From positions 372,001-436,000 of the forward strand of contig JADKFS010000019.1 of NCBI GenBank assembly GCA_016717335.1: 64,000 bases of DNA. Reading direction: 5' to 3'. How positions within the stretch are numbered: position 1 is the stretch's first letter; each line of letters begins with the position of its first letter. The stretch is from Candidatus Ribeiella danica (GTDB taxonomy: Bacteria > Chloroflexota > Chloroflexia > Chloroflexales > Roseiflexaceae). The notes beneath the pieces are model-generated. The model made no database searches and was not told where the DNA came from. It saw only the letters and a list, made by a program, of their open reading frames with translations. Below are positions 1 to 7,980 of the stretch, piece by piece. A program made the translations under genes and the position numbers.

Positions 1-1
1 C

Positions 2-361
2 AACATCCTCTGGTCCGGCTTTGGGCTGCTGCGGCGCTCGGCGCTGGGCCTGATGGACACCGCGCTGCCCATGGGGGATCTGGCCGCGGTGCACGCGGTG
101 CAGGAGCGCTACGCCCAGGGCGGCATCACCTTTCACGCGCTGCGGACGCGCCAGGCCGGGCCGCGATCGTTCATCTCGATGCACGTGCTGGTCCCGGGCG
201 ACTGGACGGTGCAGCGCGGCCACAGCTTGCTGGAGCAGATCGAGGCCGACATTCGCCACGCCCTGCCACACGCCAACGTGCTGACGCACCTGGAGCCGCT
301 TGACGATCCGACCTCGTGGCAGGACACGGAGCTGGATCGCGAGGAGCTTGAGGCGAAGTAG
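2..361 (+). CDS. Cation diffusion facilitator (CDF) family transporter, C-terminal part (5' partial)
   Basis: The frame is open from the window edge, so the gene begins upstream. CDF proteins are inner-membrane antiporters that export Zn2+, Fe2+, Co2+ or Mn2+. The visible ~119 residues start in the last membrane helix (NILWSGFGLLRRSALGLMD, a typical CDF end of TM6) and continue into the cytoplasmic ferredoxin-like dimerisation domain with the usual F-I-x-M-H-V-L-V-P-G-x-W-x-V-x-x-G-H pattern and a late H-L-E-P metal-site segment (residues ~96-99). The metal-selective helices are outside the window, so the substrate cannot be named. Family assignment is confident; the last ~20 residues are acidic and variable. 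Confidence 0.85.
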   Translation, partial: NILWSGFGLLRRSALGLMDTALPMGDLAAVHAVQERYAQGGITFHALRTRQAGPRSFISMHVLVPGDWTVQRGHSLLEQIEADIRHALPHANVLTHLEPLDDPTSWQDTELDREELEAK

Positions 362-403
362 CGCAGATCGCCGCGGCTGCGTGGCGTGCTGCGGTGGTTG
401 GCC

Positions 404-440
404 TCTCCCCCCCTCTCTCAGCCGGGAGACGGGGGTTATC
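404..440. repeat. GC-rich short hairpin, downstream of the CDF gene
   Basis: A C-run and a G-run flank TCTCAGCCGGGAGA, forming a hairpin that resembles the conserved flank of the composite hairpin elements found elsewhere in the window. It is followed by TTATCTTTTTGG, so it could also act as a terminator for the CDF gene. The rest of 441-590 shows nothing recognisable. Confidence 0.4.
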
Positions 441-593
441 TTTTTGGCATCTCGACCGCACGTAGATACCAAGAATCCGGCCCTGACCCTGGCAGGTGCC
501 GGCGCAGGAGGGCAGGCAGCCCTCGGCGATCGCCCGGAGCTAGCCGAATATCAGCGCCACATCAGCCCAAATGATGTGGTGAATGTTGAAAGT

Positions 594-604
594 TATGGTA
601 TAGT
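594..604 (+). promoter_or_regulatory. Possible extended -10 promoter for the LCP gene
   Basis: TATGG-TATAGT (TATAGT at 599-604) has a TGn extension, but the -35 region (around 576-581, GTGGTG) does not match consensus. It lies about 200 nt before the chosen LCP start, so any transcript would carry a long leader. Confidence 0.35.
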
Positions 605-685
605 ACGGTTGTCATCGTCGATCGAATGTCGTAACGCTGCCGTTCCCACGATTGTGCCGGCGCCAGGCTCACGGGAAGCCCCTTG

Positions 686-705
686 GTCCGCTCATATGAG
701 CGGAC
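686..705. promoter_or_regulatory. 20-bp perfect palindrome upstream of the LCP gene, possible operator
   Basis: GTCCGCTCATATGAGCGGAC is a perfect inverted repeat without a spacer, 98 bp before the LCP start codon and 82 bp after the possible -10 box. Its length and symmetry fit a dimeric repressor site. No regulator is recognisable nearby; the role is inferred. Confidence 0.4.
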
Positions 706-802
706 GCGTATGATGGATGGCGGCTCGCGAGCGTTGGCACGACTCCTGCCTGATTGGGCAGTACAGGGCAATGCAGATGTGTTGGATAACGGAGAAGAAG
801 GG

Positions 803-1885
803 ATGACGTTTTCGCGACGACGCCTCGTGCGTGGAACGCTCGTGGCGATCCTGGTGCTTGTGACTCTTCCTGCCATTTGGCTTGGCATAAAATGGAACCG
901 CGCGCTCACGAACGTCGATAAGATGATTGTGACGCCGGCGGCGCTGCCGCAGGCCACAAGCGAGGCACAGCCCGCGCTAGGCGACACGAGCAGCTCTGAT
1001 GCTGCCTCAGCGCCCGAGCCCACGGCTATGCCCATCCCCGCGCCTGATGGCGCGATGAACATATTGCTGCTCGGCAGCGACGGCCGCATCGGCGAGGATA
1101 TCAGCCGCACCGATACGATCGTGTGGGTGCATCTCGACGGGCGCACCAACCACGTCAGCATGCTCTCACTGCCGCGCGACCTGTGGGTGAACATCCCTGG
1201 CTATGGGAAGAACAAGATCAACGCGGCCTACGGGATTGGCGAGCGCAAGATCGGCCTCGGCTACGGCCCGGCGCTGCTCAAGAAGACCGTCAGCGAGCTG
1301 GTCGGCCTGCCGATCGATCATTTCGTCATGATCAACTTCCAGGGCTTCAAGACGCTGATCGACAAGATCGGCGGGATCTACGTGGACGTGCCGAAGGCGA
1401 TCGACGACGACAAGTACCCGATGGACGCCTACGAGGGCGACGTCCGGACGATGAAGATCCACTTCGACGCCGGCGAGCAGCTGCTCGATGGCGACCAGGC
1501 GCTGATCTACTCCCGCACGCGCCACGCCGACAGCGACTTCGGACGCAACCAGCGCCAGCAGCAGGTGCTCATGGCGATCTTCGACCGCGTGCGCCAGCAG
1601 GGGCTGTTCGGCCAGCTCACCAACCTGGACGAGTACACCGACGCGCTCAGCGACTACGTCCGCACCGACCTCTCGCGCGGCCAGATGCTGCGCCTGGCAA
1701 GCATGGGCTCCAAGCTGAACGCCGAGGGCATTCAGCGCTACGCGATCGACCCCTCGATGGTCGTCGAGCAGCGCCAGCCGGCCTATGTGCTGGTGCTGAA
1801 CGACAAGAAGAGTCTCAAGCGGCTCGTCAACCAGATGATCGACCCCACCGTCGCGACGGCGGGCGGCGAAGACCCCATGCGCTAG
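803..1885 (+). CDS. LytR-CpsA-Psr (LCP) family cell-wall glycopolymer ligase
   Basis: A 360-residue membrane-anchored protein. LCP enzymes transfer undecaprenyl-linked glycopolymers to peptidoglycan or other acceptors outside the membrane. A basic N-terminus and one membrane helix (~11-29) precede a Pro/Ala/Ser-rich linker (~43-83). The LCP domain starts at ~85 with N-I-L-L-L-G-S-D, followed by the arginine/aspartate motifs RTDT (~102-105) and SLPRD (~122-126), KINAAY (~138-143), and a late S-R-x-R-H-x-x-x-D-x-x-R-x-x-R-Q-Q segment that binds the lipid pyrophosphate. The ATG at 803 was chosen because GGAG lies 8 nt upstream; an in-frame TTG at 683 would add 40 residues before the membrane helix without support. 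murJ starts 11 bp downstream, probably in the same operon, which fits an envelope role. Confidence 0.9.
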   Translation: MTFSRRRLVRGTLVAILVLVTLPAIWLGIKWNRALTNVDKMIVTPAALPQATSEAQPALGDTSSSDAASAPEPTAMPIPAPDGAMNILLLGSDGRIGEDISRTDTIVWVHLDGRTNHVSMLSLPRDLWVNIPGYGKNKINAAYGIGERKIGLGYGPALLKKTVSELVGLPIDHFVMINFQGFKTLIDKIGGIYVDVPKAIDDDKYPMDAYEGDVRTMKIHFDAGEQLLDGDQALIYSRTRHADSDFGRNQRQQQVLMAIFDRVRQQGLFGQLTNLDEYTDALSDYVRTDLSRGQMLRLASMGSKLNAEGIQRYAIDPSMVVEQRQPAYVLVLNDKKSLKRLVNQMIDPTVATAGGEDPMR

Positions 1886-1896
1886 CGCGACATTTC

Positions 1897-3480
1897 ATGA
1901 GCATACCAACCTCACCAGCAGCTCCGGCGGCGAGTCTCGCGCGCCGGATTGCTCTTGCCGCGCTGCTGATCGCGGTTGGCAATATCGCCAGCCGCGTGCT
2001 CGGCCTGGCGCGCGAGTCGGTGATCGCGGGAGCCTTCGGGGCGAGCGCGGCGATCGACTCGTTCACCGCAGCCTCGGCCATCCCCACCACGCTGTACGAC
2101 CTGCTCATCAGCGGCGCGATCAGCGCGGCGCTGGTGCCGGTGTTCAGCGAGTACGCCGAGGGCGACGAGCGCGAGTTCTGGCGGGTCGCCTCGACGGTGA
2201 TCAACCTGGCGCTGCTGGTCATCGTGGGCGTGACCGCGCTGCTGATCTGGCAGGCGCCGCTGGCCGTGACGGTGCTGGCGGGCGGCTTCCGCGATGCGAC
2301 ACGCGACCAGACGATCCAGATGGCGCGGCTGCTGCTGCCGGCGGTGATCTTCATGGCGCTGTCGGGGCTGATCACCGCGCTGCTGTACGCGCGCCAGCGC
2401 TTCCTGCTGCCCGCCTTCACGACCAGCGCCTACAACAGCGGGATCATCCTGGGGGCGCTGCTGCTGACGCCGCTGCTCGGCCCGTTCAGCCTGGTCGTGG
2501 GGGTGCTGCTGGGGGCGGCGCTGCAGGTGCTGCTGCAGCTGCCCGGCCTGCGCGGCATGAGCTACCGGCCGCTGATCGACCTGAGACACCCCGGGGTCCG
2601 GCGAATCTTGCGGCTCTACGCCCCGGTCGCGCTGGGGATCGGGTTCTCGATCTGCGGGACGGTGCTCGATCGCAACCTGGCCTCGCGGCTCGGCGAGAGC
2701 GCGCTCTCGATCATGCGCTTCGCCACCACGCTGATCCAGTTCCCGCTCGGGCTGGTGGCCGCCGCTGTGTCGTTCGCGGTGCTGCCGACCCTCTCGCGGC
2801 AGGCCGGCGCCGGCGACGACGAGGCTTTTCGCACGACGCTGGCGATGGGCATCAAGGTGGTGCTGCTGCTGATCTTGCCGGCCGCCGCCGGGCTGGCGGC
2901 GCTGTCGTCGCCGATCACCGCGGCGATCTTCCAGCGCGGCAAGTTCGACGCGGCGGACACGGCCGCTGTCGCGCGGGCGCTGCTGCTGTACCTGCCGGGC
3001 CTGCCGGCCGCGGCGGTCGACCAGATGCTGCTGTTCGCCTTCTACGCGCACCAGCGCACGCTCGCGCCAAACCTGGTGCAGGGCGCGGCGGTCGCGATCT
3101 ACGCCGCGACTGCGCTGACGCTGCTCAGCATGAACCTGGGGGTCGGGGCGCTGATCCTGGGCAACTCGGCCCAGTGGATCGGCCACCTGCTGATTCTGCT
3201 GCTGCTCTCGCGCGGCCTGGTCAGCCTGCGCGGGCTGCGGCTCGGCGAGGCGCTGCTGAAATCACTGCTGGCCAGCCTGGCGATGGCGCTGGCGGCGTGG
3301 TGGCTGGCGTCGGCGCTGCAGCCGTACGGCGGGGCGCTGCTCCGGCTGGCGCTGGCAGGCGGAGCCGCAGTGGTGGTGTACTTTGGCTTGTGCCTGCTGC
3401 TGCGGGTCGAAGCGCTCGACTTCTTCGTGGCGGCGGTGCTGCGGCGCGTCCGGGCCAGGCGCCAGGCGCCGGGCAGCTGA
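1897..3480 (+). CDS. murJ: Lipid II flippase MurJ
   Basis: A 527-residue polytopic membrane protein of the MOP/MviN superfamily that flips lipid II across the cytoplasmic membrane for peptidoglycan synthesis. The sequence has about 14 hydrophobic helices; the first carries the signature G-N-x-x-S-R-V-L-G-L-A-R-E (~25-37) and continues into G-A-x-x-x-x-D-S-F, both typical of MurJ. Length matches the family (about 510-550). The ATG at 1897 was chosen because the family domain begins at once after it and it lies just behind the LCP stop; the frame stays open far upstream, but that region is the LCP gene in another frame. No clear Shine-Dalgarno is visible, so coupling to the LCP gene is likely. 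Confidence 0.93.
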   Translation: MSIPTSPAAPAASLARRIALAALLIAVGNIASRVLGLARESVIAGAFGASAAIDSFTAASAIPTTLYDLLISGAISAALVPVFSEYAEGDEREFWRVASTVINLALLVIVGVTALLIWQAPLAVTVLAGGFRDATRDQTIQMARLLLPAVIFMALSGLITALLYARQRFLLPAFTTSAYNSGIILGALLLTPLLGPFSLVVGVLLGAALQVLLQLPGLRGMSYRPLIDLRHPGVRRILRLYAPVALGIGFSICGTVLDRNLASRLGESALSIMRFATTLIQFPLGLVAAAVSFAVLPTLSRQAGAGDDEAFRTTLAMGIKVVLLLILPAAAGLAALSSPITAAIFQRGKFDAADTAAVARALLLYLPGLPAAAVDQMLLFAFYAHQRTLAPNLVQGAAVAIYAATALTLLSMNLGVGALILGNSAQWIGHLLILLLLSRGLVSLRGLRLGEALLKSLLASLAMALAAWWLASALQPYGGALLRLALAGGAAVVVYFGLCLLLRVEALDFFVAAVLRRVRARRQAPGS

Positions 3481-3498
3481 TCCATTTAATATCCGCAT

Positions 3499-3606
3499 CA
3501 CCCCCCGCCCGCTCTCCCATCGCCACGGGAGATGGTATGTTGAGGCGCTGTGGCGCCGCCACAGCGCCGATCTGAATCCCCGCCCTGGTGGGGGGTGGTT
3601 CTCCTG
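3499..3606. repeat. Composite GC hairpin element with inner palindrome, between murJ and valS
   Basis: Located between two convergent genes. C-rich left flank with CTCCCATCGCCACGGGAG, a perfect 12-bp-arm palindrome at 3544-3568 (GGCGCTGTGGCG then its complement), and a right flank rich in CCCCGCCCTGGTGGGGGG. It belongs to the composite family described in the findings and may terminate both transcripts. Confidence 0.6.
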
Positions 3607-3616
3607 TTCCGGCTCC

Positions 3617-6253
3617 TCACCCCTCGATCGCAACCCACAGGCCCGGCGCGGCCACCTCGAACTGCCCGCCTGCCTCTGCCGTGATGTCGACCTCGCGCGC
3701 GCGAGTGACGCTGCGCAGGTCGGCGCGCGACTGCTCGAGCGCCGCGCGCAGCTCGGCGTCGGGGCAGGCGATCGTGATCCGGCCAATCGCGGCTCCAAGG
3801 CCAAGCTTGTGGGCCGACTTGAAGCGGCGCGCCTCGGTCGTGATCGCCAGCAGCGCCTCGCCGGCCCGCTCGGCCGGCTCGTCGATCAGCGACTGGTCGG
3901 CCAGCGGCCAGGGCGCGGTGTGGATCGAGCGAAACGCTCCGGCGGATGCAGGCGCGGCGGCACCACCGTACAGGCGCTGGTAGATCTCCTCGGTGATGTG
4001 CGGCAGAATCGGGGCCAGCAGCTTGAGGATCGCCAGCAGGGTGTGGTAGAGCGCGTGCTGCGCGGCGAGGCGCTCCTCGGCGGCGCCGTCGTAGAGGCGG
4101 CCCTTAGCCCACTCGAGGTAGTTGTCGCACAGCGTGCCCCAGAAGAAGCGCTCGGTCGCCTCGCGCGCCGCCGCGTACTCGTAGCCGCGGAAGCTGGCGG
4201 TCGCCTGGGCGATCAGCCGCTGCAGCCAGGAGAGCAGGGCGCGGTCCGCCGGCAGCAGCGACGAAGGACCAATGACCAAGGGCGAAACATCGTCGTTCAA
4301 GTGCATGCTCTGCTCGTTGCTCGTTGGCCGTTGGTCGTTGGTCAGCTGTGCGGCGATGAAGCGAGAGGCGTTCCACAGCTTGGTGATCAGCCGCGCGCCC
4401 TGCTTCATGGCCGCCTCGTTGACGGACTGGTCGGCGCCGACCGCGCCGCCGCAGGCCCAGTAGCGGACCGCGTCGGCGCCGTGGCGGGCGATCAGGACGT
4501 TCGGCTCGACCGGCGAGTTGCCGAGCGACTTGTGGATGCTCTGGCCGGACGGGTCGAGCCCATGCCCCGAGATCATCAGCGTCTCCCAGGGGATGGCGCC
4601 GAAGTGATAGTGCGACTTGACGATCGTGTAGAACGCCCAGGTGCGGATGATGTCGTGGGCCTGCGGCCGCAGCTGCATCGGCAGCATCCTGGGGCTTGGG
4701 GCTTGGGGCTTGGGGCTTGGGGTCCGCGCTGACTCACCAGCGTCCGATCTCAAGCCTCCAGCCTCCAGAAAGTGGGTCGCGATCTGCGGGCTCATCGACG
4801 AGGTCGCCCAAGTGTCCATAACGTCGGTGTCGGGCCGCAGGTCGGCGTTCCCGCAGGCGCACGCGCGCGGCGGCGCGCCGGCGGTCGGGTCGATCGGCAG
4901 CTGCGACTCGTCGGCCAGGATCGTGGCGCCGCACTCGTCGCAGTACCAGACCGGGAACGGCACGCCGTAGAAGCGCTGGCGCGAGATGCACCAGTCCCAG
5001 CCCAGGTTGGCGACCCAGTGCTCGTAGCGGGTCTGCATGTGCGCGGGGTGCCAGGTGATCGCGCGCCCGGCGGCGAGCAGCGCCGGCTTGGCATCCAGGA
5101 TGCGGATGAACCACTGGCTCGTCTCCAGGATCTCGAGCGGCGTCTTGCAGCGCTCGTGGATGCGGACGGACTGCTCGGCCGCGCGCTCGCTCAATAGCAG
5201 GCCGTCGTCGCGCAGGTCCGCGACGATGCAGCGGCGCGCCTCGGCCGGCGCGAGCCCGGCGTAGCGCCCGCCGTCGGGGCCGAGCCGGCCCTGCCGCGTG
5301 AGCAGCGGGATGAGCGGCAGCTGGTGCGCGCGCCACCACTCGACGTCGGTGCTGTCGCCGAAGGTGCAGCACATCACCGCGCCGGTGCCCTTCTGCGGGT
5401 CGACCGCCGGATCGGCCAGGATCGGGACGCGCCGGCCGAACAGCGGGACGATCGCCTGGCCCCCGACCAGGTGCGCGAAGCGCGCGTCCTCGGGGTGAAC
5501 GAAGACCGCGACGCAGGCGGGCAGCAGCTCGGGGCGGGTCGTCGCGATCTGAAGGACGGAGGACGAAGGGCCAAGGGCCAAGGACCAAGGTTCTGCATCT
5601 GGCTGAGCTTTGGACCTTGGGTCGTTGGTCGTTGGTCGTTGGTCGGCGAGGCCGAAGGCCAGCGTGTAGAACATGGTACCGCGCTCGGCGTCGTCGATCT
5701 CGGCCTGGGCGATCGCGGTCTGGCACTCGACGCACCAGGGGTTCGGGGCCTGGGCGCGGTAGACCAGCCCCTTGCGGTACAGGTCGATGAACGACCACTG
5801 AGAGATCCGCCGGGCCGAGGGGTCGATCGTCGAGTAGCGCAGCCGCCAGTCGACGCTCATGCCGAGGCCCTTCCAGAACACCTCGAAGCGATCCTCGACC
5901 TCGCGCGAGAGCTTGAGGCAGGCCGCGATGAACTCGGCGCGGCTGAGGTCGCGGGCGCGGATGCCGCGGCGCTTCTCGACAAAGCGCTCGGTCGGCAGGC
6001 CGTTGTCGTCGAACCCGAACGGATAGTAGACGTTGTAGCCCTGCATCCGCCAGAAGCGCGCCATCGCCTCGGCCTGGACGTAGGAGTAGACGTGCCCGAT
6101 ATGAATCTCGCCGGAGACCGTCGGCGGCGGGGTATCGATCGCGAAGATCGGCCGGGGGTCGGCGGCGTCGAACTCGTAGAGCCGCTCGCGCGACCAGGTA
6201 TCCTGCCAGCGGCGCTCTGCCTCGGCCGCGTCGTAGCGCTGTGGGAAGCTCAT
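3617..6253 (-). CDS. valS: Valyl-tRNA synthetase with repeat-encoded in-frame insertions
   Basis: Class I aminoacyl-tRNA synthetase that charges tRNA-Val and edits mischarged threonine. The 878-residue protein shows the HIGH motif (51-54), the editing-domain strand ATTRPE, PFGFDDNGLPTE, and SIHKSLGN (~571-578) in place of the usual KMSKS loop; the second lysine and SLGN are kept. The start at 6253 has AAAGGAG eight nt upstream; the frame is open 16 codons further but without a ribosome site. A T-box leader and a consensus promoter precede the gene. Three segments with no counterpart in ordinary ValRS (DNA 4263-4344, 4685-4770, 5551-5645) are translated arrays of 7-nt repeats, for example DQRPTTNDPRSK inside the editing domain. 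Frame and all core motifs are intact, so the enzyme is probably functional and the inserts are tolerated loops. Confidence 0.95.
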   Translation of the reverse strand: MSFPQRYDAAEAERRWQDTWSRERLYEFDAADPRPIFAIDTPPPTVSGEIHIGHVYSYVQAEAMARFWRMQGYNVYYPFGFDDNGLPTERFVEKRRGIRARDLSRAEFIAACLKLSREVEDRFEVFWKGLGMSVDWRLRYSTIDPSARRISQWSFIDLYRKGLVYRAQAPNPWCVECQTAIAQAEIDDAERGTMFYTLAFGLADQRPTTNDPRSKAQPDAEPWSLALGPSSSVLQIATTRPELLPACVAVFVHPEDARFAHLVGGQAIVPLFGRRVPILADPAVDPQKGTGAVMCCTFGDSTDVEWWRAHQLPLIPLLTRQGRLGPDGGRYAGLAPAEARRCIVADLRDDGLLLSERAAEQSVRIHERCKTPLEILETSQWFIRILDAKPALLAAGRAITWHPAHMQTRYEHWVANLGWDWCISRQRFYGVPFPVWYCDECGATILADESQLPIDPTAGAPPRACACGNADLRPDTDVMDTWATSSMSPQIATHFLEAGGLRSDAGESARTPSPKPQAPSPRMLPMQLRPQAHDIIRTWAFYTIVKSHYHFGAIPWETLMISGHGLDPSGQSIHKSLGNSPVEPNVLIARHGADAVRYWACGGAVGADQSVNEAAMKQGARLITKLWNASRFIAAQLTNDQRPTSNEQSMHLNDDVSPLVIGPSSLLPADRALLSWLQRLIAQATASFRGYEYAAAREATERFFWGTLCDNYLEWAKGRLYDGAAEERLAAQHALYHTLLAILKLLAPILPHITEEIYQRLYGGAAAPASAGAFRSIHTAPWPLADQSLIDEPAERAGEALLAITTEARRFKSAHKLGLGAAIGRITIACPDAELRAALEQSRADLRSVTRAREVDITAEAGGQFEVAAPGLWVAIEG
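4263..4344. repeat. Heptanucleotide inverted array inside valS (copy 1)
   Basis: Left arm GGACCAATGACCAAGGGC, right arm of CGTTGGT/TCGTTGC units (GTTGGCCGTTGGTCGTTGG). The arms are roughly complementary. Translated in valS as a loop reading NDQRPTSNEQ...VIGPSSLL, with the frame preserved. Confidence 0.75.
4685..4770. repeat. Heptanucleotide inverted array inside valS (copy 2)
   Basis: About five GGGGCTT units (4690-4722) face a CAAGCCTCCAGCCTCCAG arm (4751-4768). Translated in valS as a Pro/Ser-rich loop (TPSPKPQAPSPR) placed just before the conserved PMQLRPQAHDI segment. Confidence 0.7.
5551..5645. repeat. Heptanucleotide inverted array inside valS (copy 3)
   Basis: Left arm of GGACGAA/GGGCCAA/GGACCAA units, right arm of GGTCGTT units repeated about four times. 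Lies in the editing domain immediately before the strand IATTRPE; frame preserved. Confidence 0.75.
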
Positions 6254-6350
6254 GAGAGTTGCTCCTTTCACGGATTCGCAGACGAATGTGGCGTACGTCA
6301 CCTACATCATCGCCTACCATGGCGGATCACCCCCTCTCGCGCGCCGGGTA

Positions 6351-6388
6351 CAACAAAAAACCCTCGCCCCAGCCAGGGGCGAAGGCTC
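6351..6388 (-). terminator. Intrinsic terminator of the valS T-box
   Basis: On the minus strand CCTTCGCCCC-TGGCT-GGGGCGAGGG is followed by TTTTTTG. It overlaps the region that would compete with the antiterminator. Confidence 0.88.
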
Positions 6389-6482
6389 AAGCGCCTACGC
6401 GGTACCACCCTCATTCAGCGACGGGCACTGGCCCACCGCCCTCGATTGTGCGCTAACGGGCACCCCCGGCGCCGGCTACCTC

Positions 6483-6571
6483 GGAACGACGAACGATAAA
6501 CAGTGAGCGATGAAGAACAACGAAGTGTTCGATTCCGCGCTCAGCGTTCCACGTTCCACGCTCGGTGTTCC
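6483..6571. repeat. Heptanucleotide inverted array inside the valS T-box leader
   Basis: GAACGAC/GAACGAT-like units (6485-6496) face GTTCCAC/GTTCCAC units (6546-6559); the arms pair. It sits in the linker between stem I and the antiterminator, so the riboswitch has an extra long hairpin. Confidence 0.6.
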
Positions 6572-6690
6572 CCGGCGCGGCACGCCAGGCCACGTTCGGC
6601 GCGCGCGTCCCGAGGCAGCTCTCAGCCAGCGGCTGCTCATCTCTGGAGGGGCTACGCGCCTACTCATCCTGCGTATCGCCTATGCGCGCC

Positions 6691-6719
6691 ATTGTATCCG
6701 GCGCCGATCGGCGTGTCAA
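6691..6719 (-). promoter_or_regulatory. Sigma-70-type promoter of valS
   Basis: Minus strand TTGACA (6714-6719), 17-bp spacer, TACAAT (6691-6696). Near-perfect consensus placed directly before the T-box RNA. Confidence 0.88.
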
Positions 6720-6799
6720 GGGCCTGGGAGGGATCTTTGTCTCGGTCGTTCGACCGATCCAGCTTCCTTCTTTCTTCAGAGCGAGATGATGCGCCTGAG

Positions 6800-6885
6800 T
6801 ACCCCTGCCCCGCGAAGCCCCCCCGCCCCCAGCGCGAGCGGGGGGCGGTGCGGGCCTGCACCGCATCAGGATAGGCTCGGCGCCA
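6800..6885. repeat. GC-rich hairpin repeat (copy A)
   Basis: C-runs and G-runs around CGCGAGCG, ending in GGGCCTGCACCGCATCAGG. The reverse complement of this end recurs at 9823-9915 as CCTGATGCGGCGCAGGCCC, so these are two copies in opposite orientation. Confidence 0.6.
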
Positions 6886-6947
6886 CCGATCTTGCTCACA
6901 CAAACGAGGTACCGCCGTCTTTCAGGACCATGAGGCTACCCATCCCA

Positions 6948-6977
6948 TTGCGGTCGAGCGGGCGAGGCTGGTACAAT
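6948..6977 (+). promoter_or_regulatory. Promoter of the small membrane protein gene at 7012
   Basis: TTGCGG (6948-6953), 18-bp spacer, TACAAT (6972-6977), 34 bp before the ATG. Confidence 0.7.
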
Positions 6978-7011
6978 ACCGGCGACAGCAATCTTCTAAG
7001 GAGCAGAACCA

Positions 7012-7281
7012 ATGATTCCTACTGCCGTCTCAGGCGCGATCATCGTTGCGCTGGTTGGGTGGTTCGCAACGATCTTTGCAATCAGCCGCTCGTCGATGAG
7101 CAGCGGTCGAAAGCGCATTCTGCTGATCCCCTCCTGGATCCCCTGGCTGGCGCTGGCGCTCGGGGCGCCGATCTTGAGCGGCATGATCCCGCTGGCGGAC
7201 GCGGTGAACATCGGCGGCGCCCTGACCACCGGCATGGTCGTCTCGCTGGTCGTCTCGCGGCGGCAGCCGCCGCGCCGCTAG
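7012..7281 (+). CDS. Small membrane protein, unknown function
   Basis: 89 residues with three hydrophobic stretches (~5-24, ~38-56, ~62-82) and a basic C-terminus (SRRQPPRR), so it is almost certainly an integral membrane protein. AAGGAG lies 9 nt before the ATG and a good promoter precedes it, which supports expression. It stands alone between the divergent valS leader and the convergent spoVS gene. No domain is recognised. Confidence 0.65.
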   Translation: MIPTAVSGAIIVALVGWFATIFAISRSSMSSGRKRILLIPSWIPWLALALGAPILSGMIPLADAVNIGGALTTGMVVSLVVSRRQPPRR

Positions 7282-7384
7282 TCGCGTTCAGGGCAGAGGC
7301 GTGGGGTTTGGCGTCCCGATAGTGGATACGGTCATCGCGAACCCGAACACCTTTGGTTGGAGTTACACCAGGTGGCATGGGGAC

Positions 7385-7436
7385 AAAAAAAGGCGATAGC
7401 ACCGGGCAGCGCGCAGCCGCCGGATACTATCGCCCT
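7385..7436 (-). terminator. Terminator after rny-spoVS
   Basis: On the minus strand GGGCGATAGTATCCGG... folds back on ...CCGGTGCTATCGCC and is followed by TTTTTTT. Strong intrinsic terminator 29 nt after the spoVS stop. Confidence 0.9.
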
Positions 7437-7465
7437 TCGCAGGTATTCAGGGGACGCGAGAAGGA

Positions 7466-7810
7466 CTAGGACCGCCGCTCGACCAGCAGTCGGATGGCAG
7501 TGCGCTCCTCGTCGTCGATCGAAACATCGATGAACGACGGCGTGCAGACAATATCGACGCCCTCTTCACTCAGGTAGCTACGCGCGATGGCGACGGCCTT
7601 AATGGCCTGATTTGTCGCGCCCGCGCCGATCGACTGAACCTCGGCCATACCGCTATCGCGGATGACGCCGGCGATCGCGCCCGCAACCGCACTCGGACGT
7701 GAGCGCGTGGAGACCTTCAATACTTCAGCGCTGTGGCGTTCGAGAGCTGTCGCGCCGCTAGCGCCGACGGCTCGGGCGACCGGCGCGGCCTGGGAAGTGT
7801 TGGATGTCAT
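7466..7810 (-). CDS. spoVS: Stage V sporulation protein S (SpoVS) family protein
   Basis: 114 residues; the SpoVS/Alba-like fold begins at LKVSTRSRPSAVAGAIAG (~32-49) and runs through the conserved I-G-A-G-A-x-N-Q-A-x-K-A-V-A-I-A-R block to D-x-x-E-R-T-A-I-x-L-x-V-E-x-R. SpoVS proteins are small Alba-like, possibly nucleic-acid-binding proteins found in sporulating and many non-sporulating bacteria, often beside RNase Y, as here. The start at 7810 has AGGAGG five nt upstream. An alternative ATG at 7888 (140 residues) has AGGAG eight nt upstream, but half of the extra codons have A/T third positions and the extension lies outside the family domain. It probably shares a transcript with rny and ends at the terminator at 7385-7436. 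Confidence 0.9.
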   Translation of the reverse strand: MTSNTSQAAPVARAVGASGATALERHSAEVLKVSTRSRPSAVAGAIAGVIRDSGMAEVQSIGAGATNQAIKAVAIARSYLSEEGVDIVCTPSFIDVSIDDEERTAIRLLVERRS

Positions 7811-7980
7811 ACGTTCCTCCTCCGGTGTTGTTGGAACTAGTGTTGAAGCCGGTTGGGCGGTCTCCGGGTGGTGAATGTCGAGGTTCATAGGCGAGACTCC
7901 TATTTGGAGTGATGAGGTGACCTGTTGGGCGACGGCGTCCGGGCTGTGAGCGCTAACCCAGCCGCTGCCGCGAGCAACGA

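Larger units (their letters stand above)
6351..6685 (-). ncRNA. T-box riboswitch leader of valS
   Basis: The minus strand carries the T-box antiterminator core AGGGTGGTACCGCG (6398-6411), followed after ~10 nt by an intrinsic terminator. Upstream on the RNA are stem I-like segments (GATGAGTAGGCGCG, then CAGAGATGAGCAGCCG...GGCTGAGAGC), the usual start of T-box leaders. T-box RNAs bind uncharged tRNA; pairing of its CCA end with the antiterminator lets transcription continue into the synthetase gene, here valS. The specifier codon (expected GUN) was not assigned. A heptamer array is inserted between stem I and the antiterminator (6483-6571). Boundaries are approximate; the 5' end follows from the promoter. 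Confidence 0.9.

Noticed and set aside
1123..1896. Upstream extension of the murJ frame
   Set aside because: It overlaps the LCP gene in another frame and has no homology; murJ starts at 1897.
5324..6499. Plus-strand frame opposite valS and the T-box
   Set aside because: Antisense to an unmistakable valyl-tRNA synthetase and its leader.
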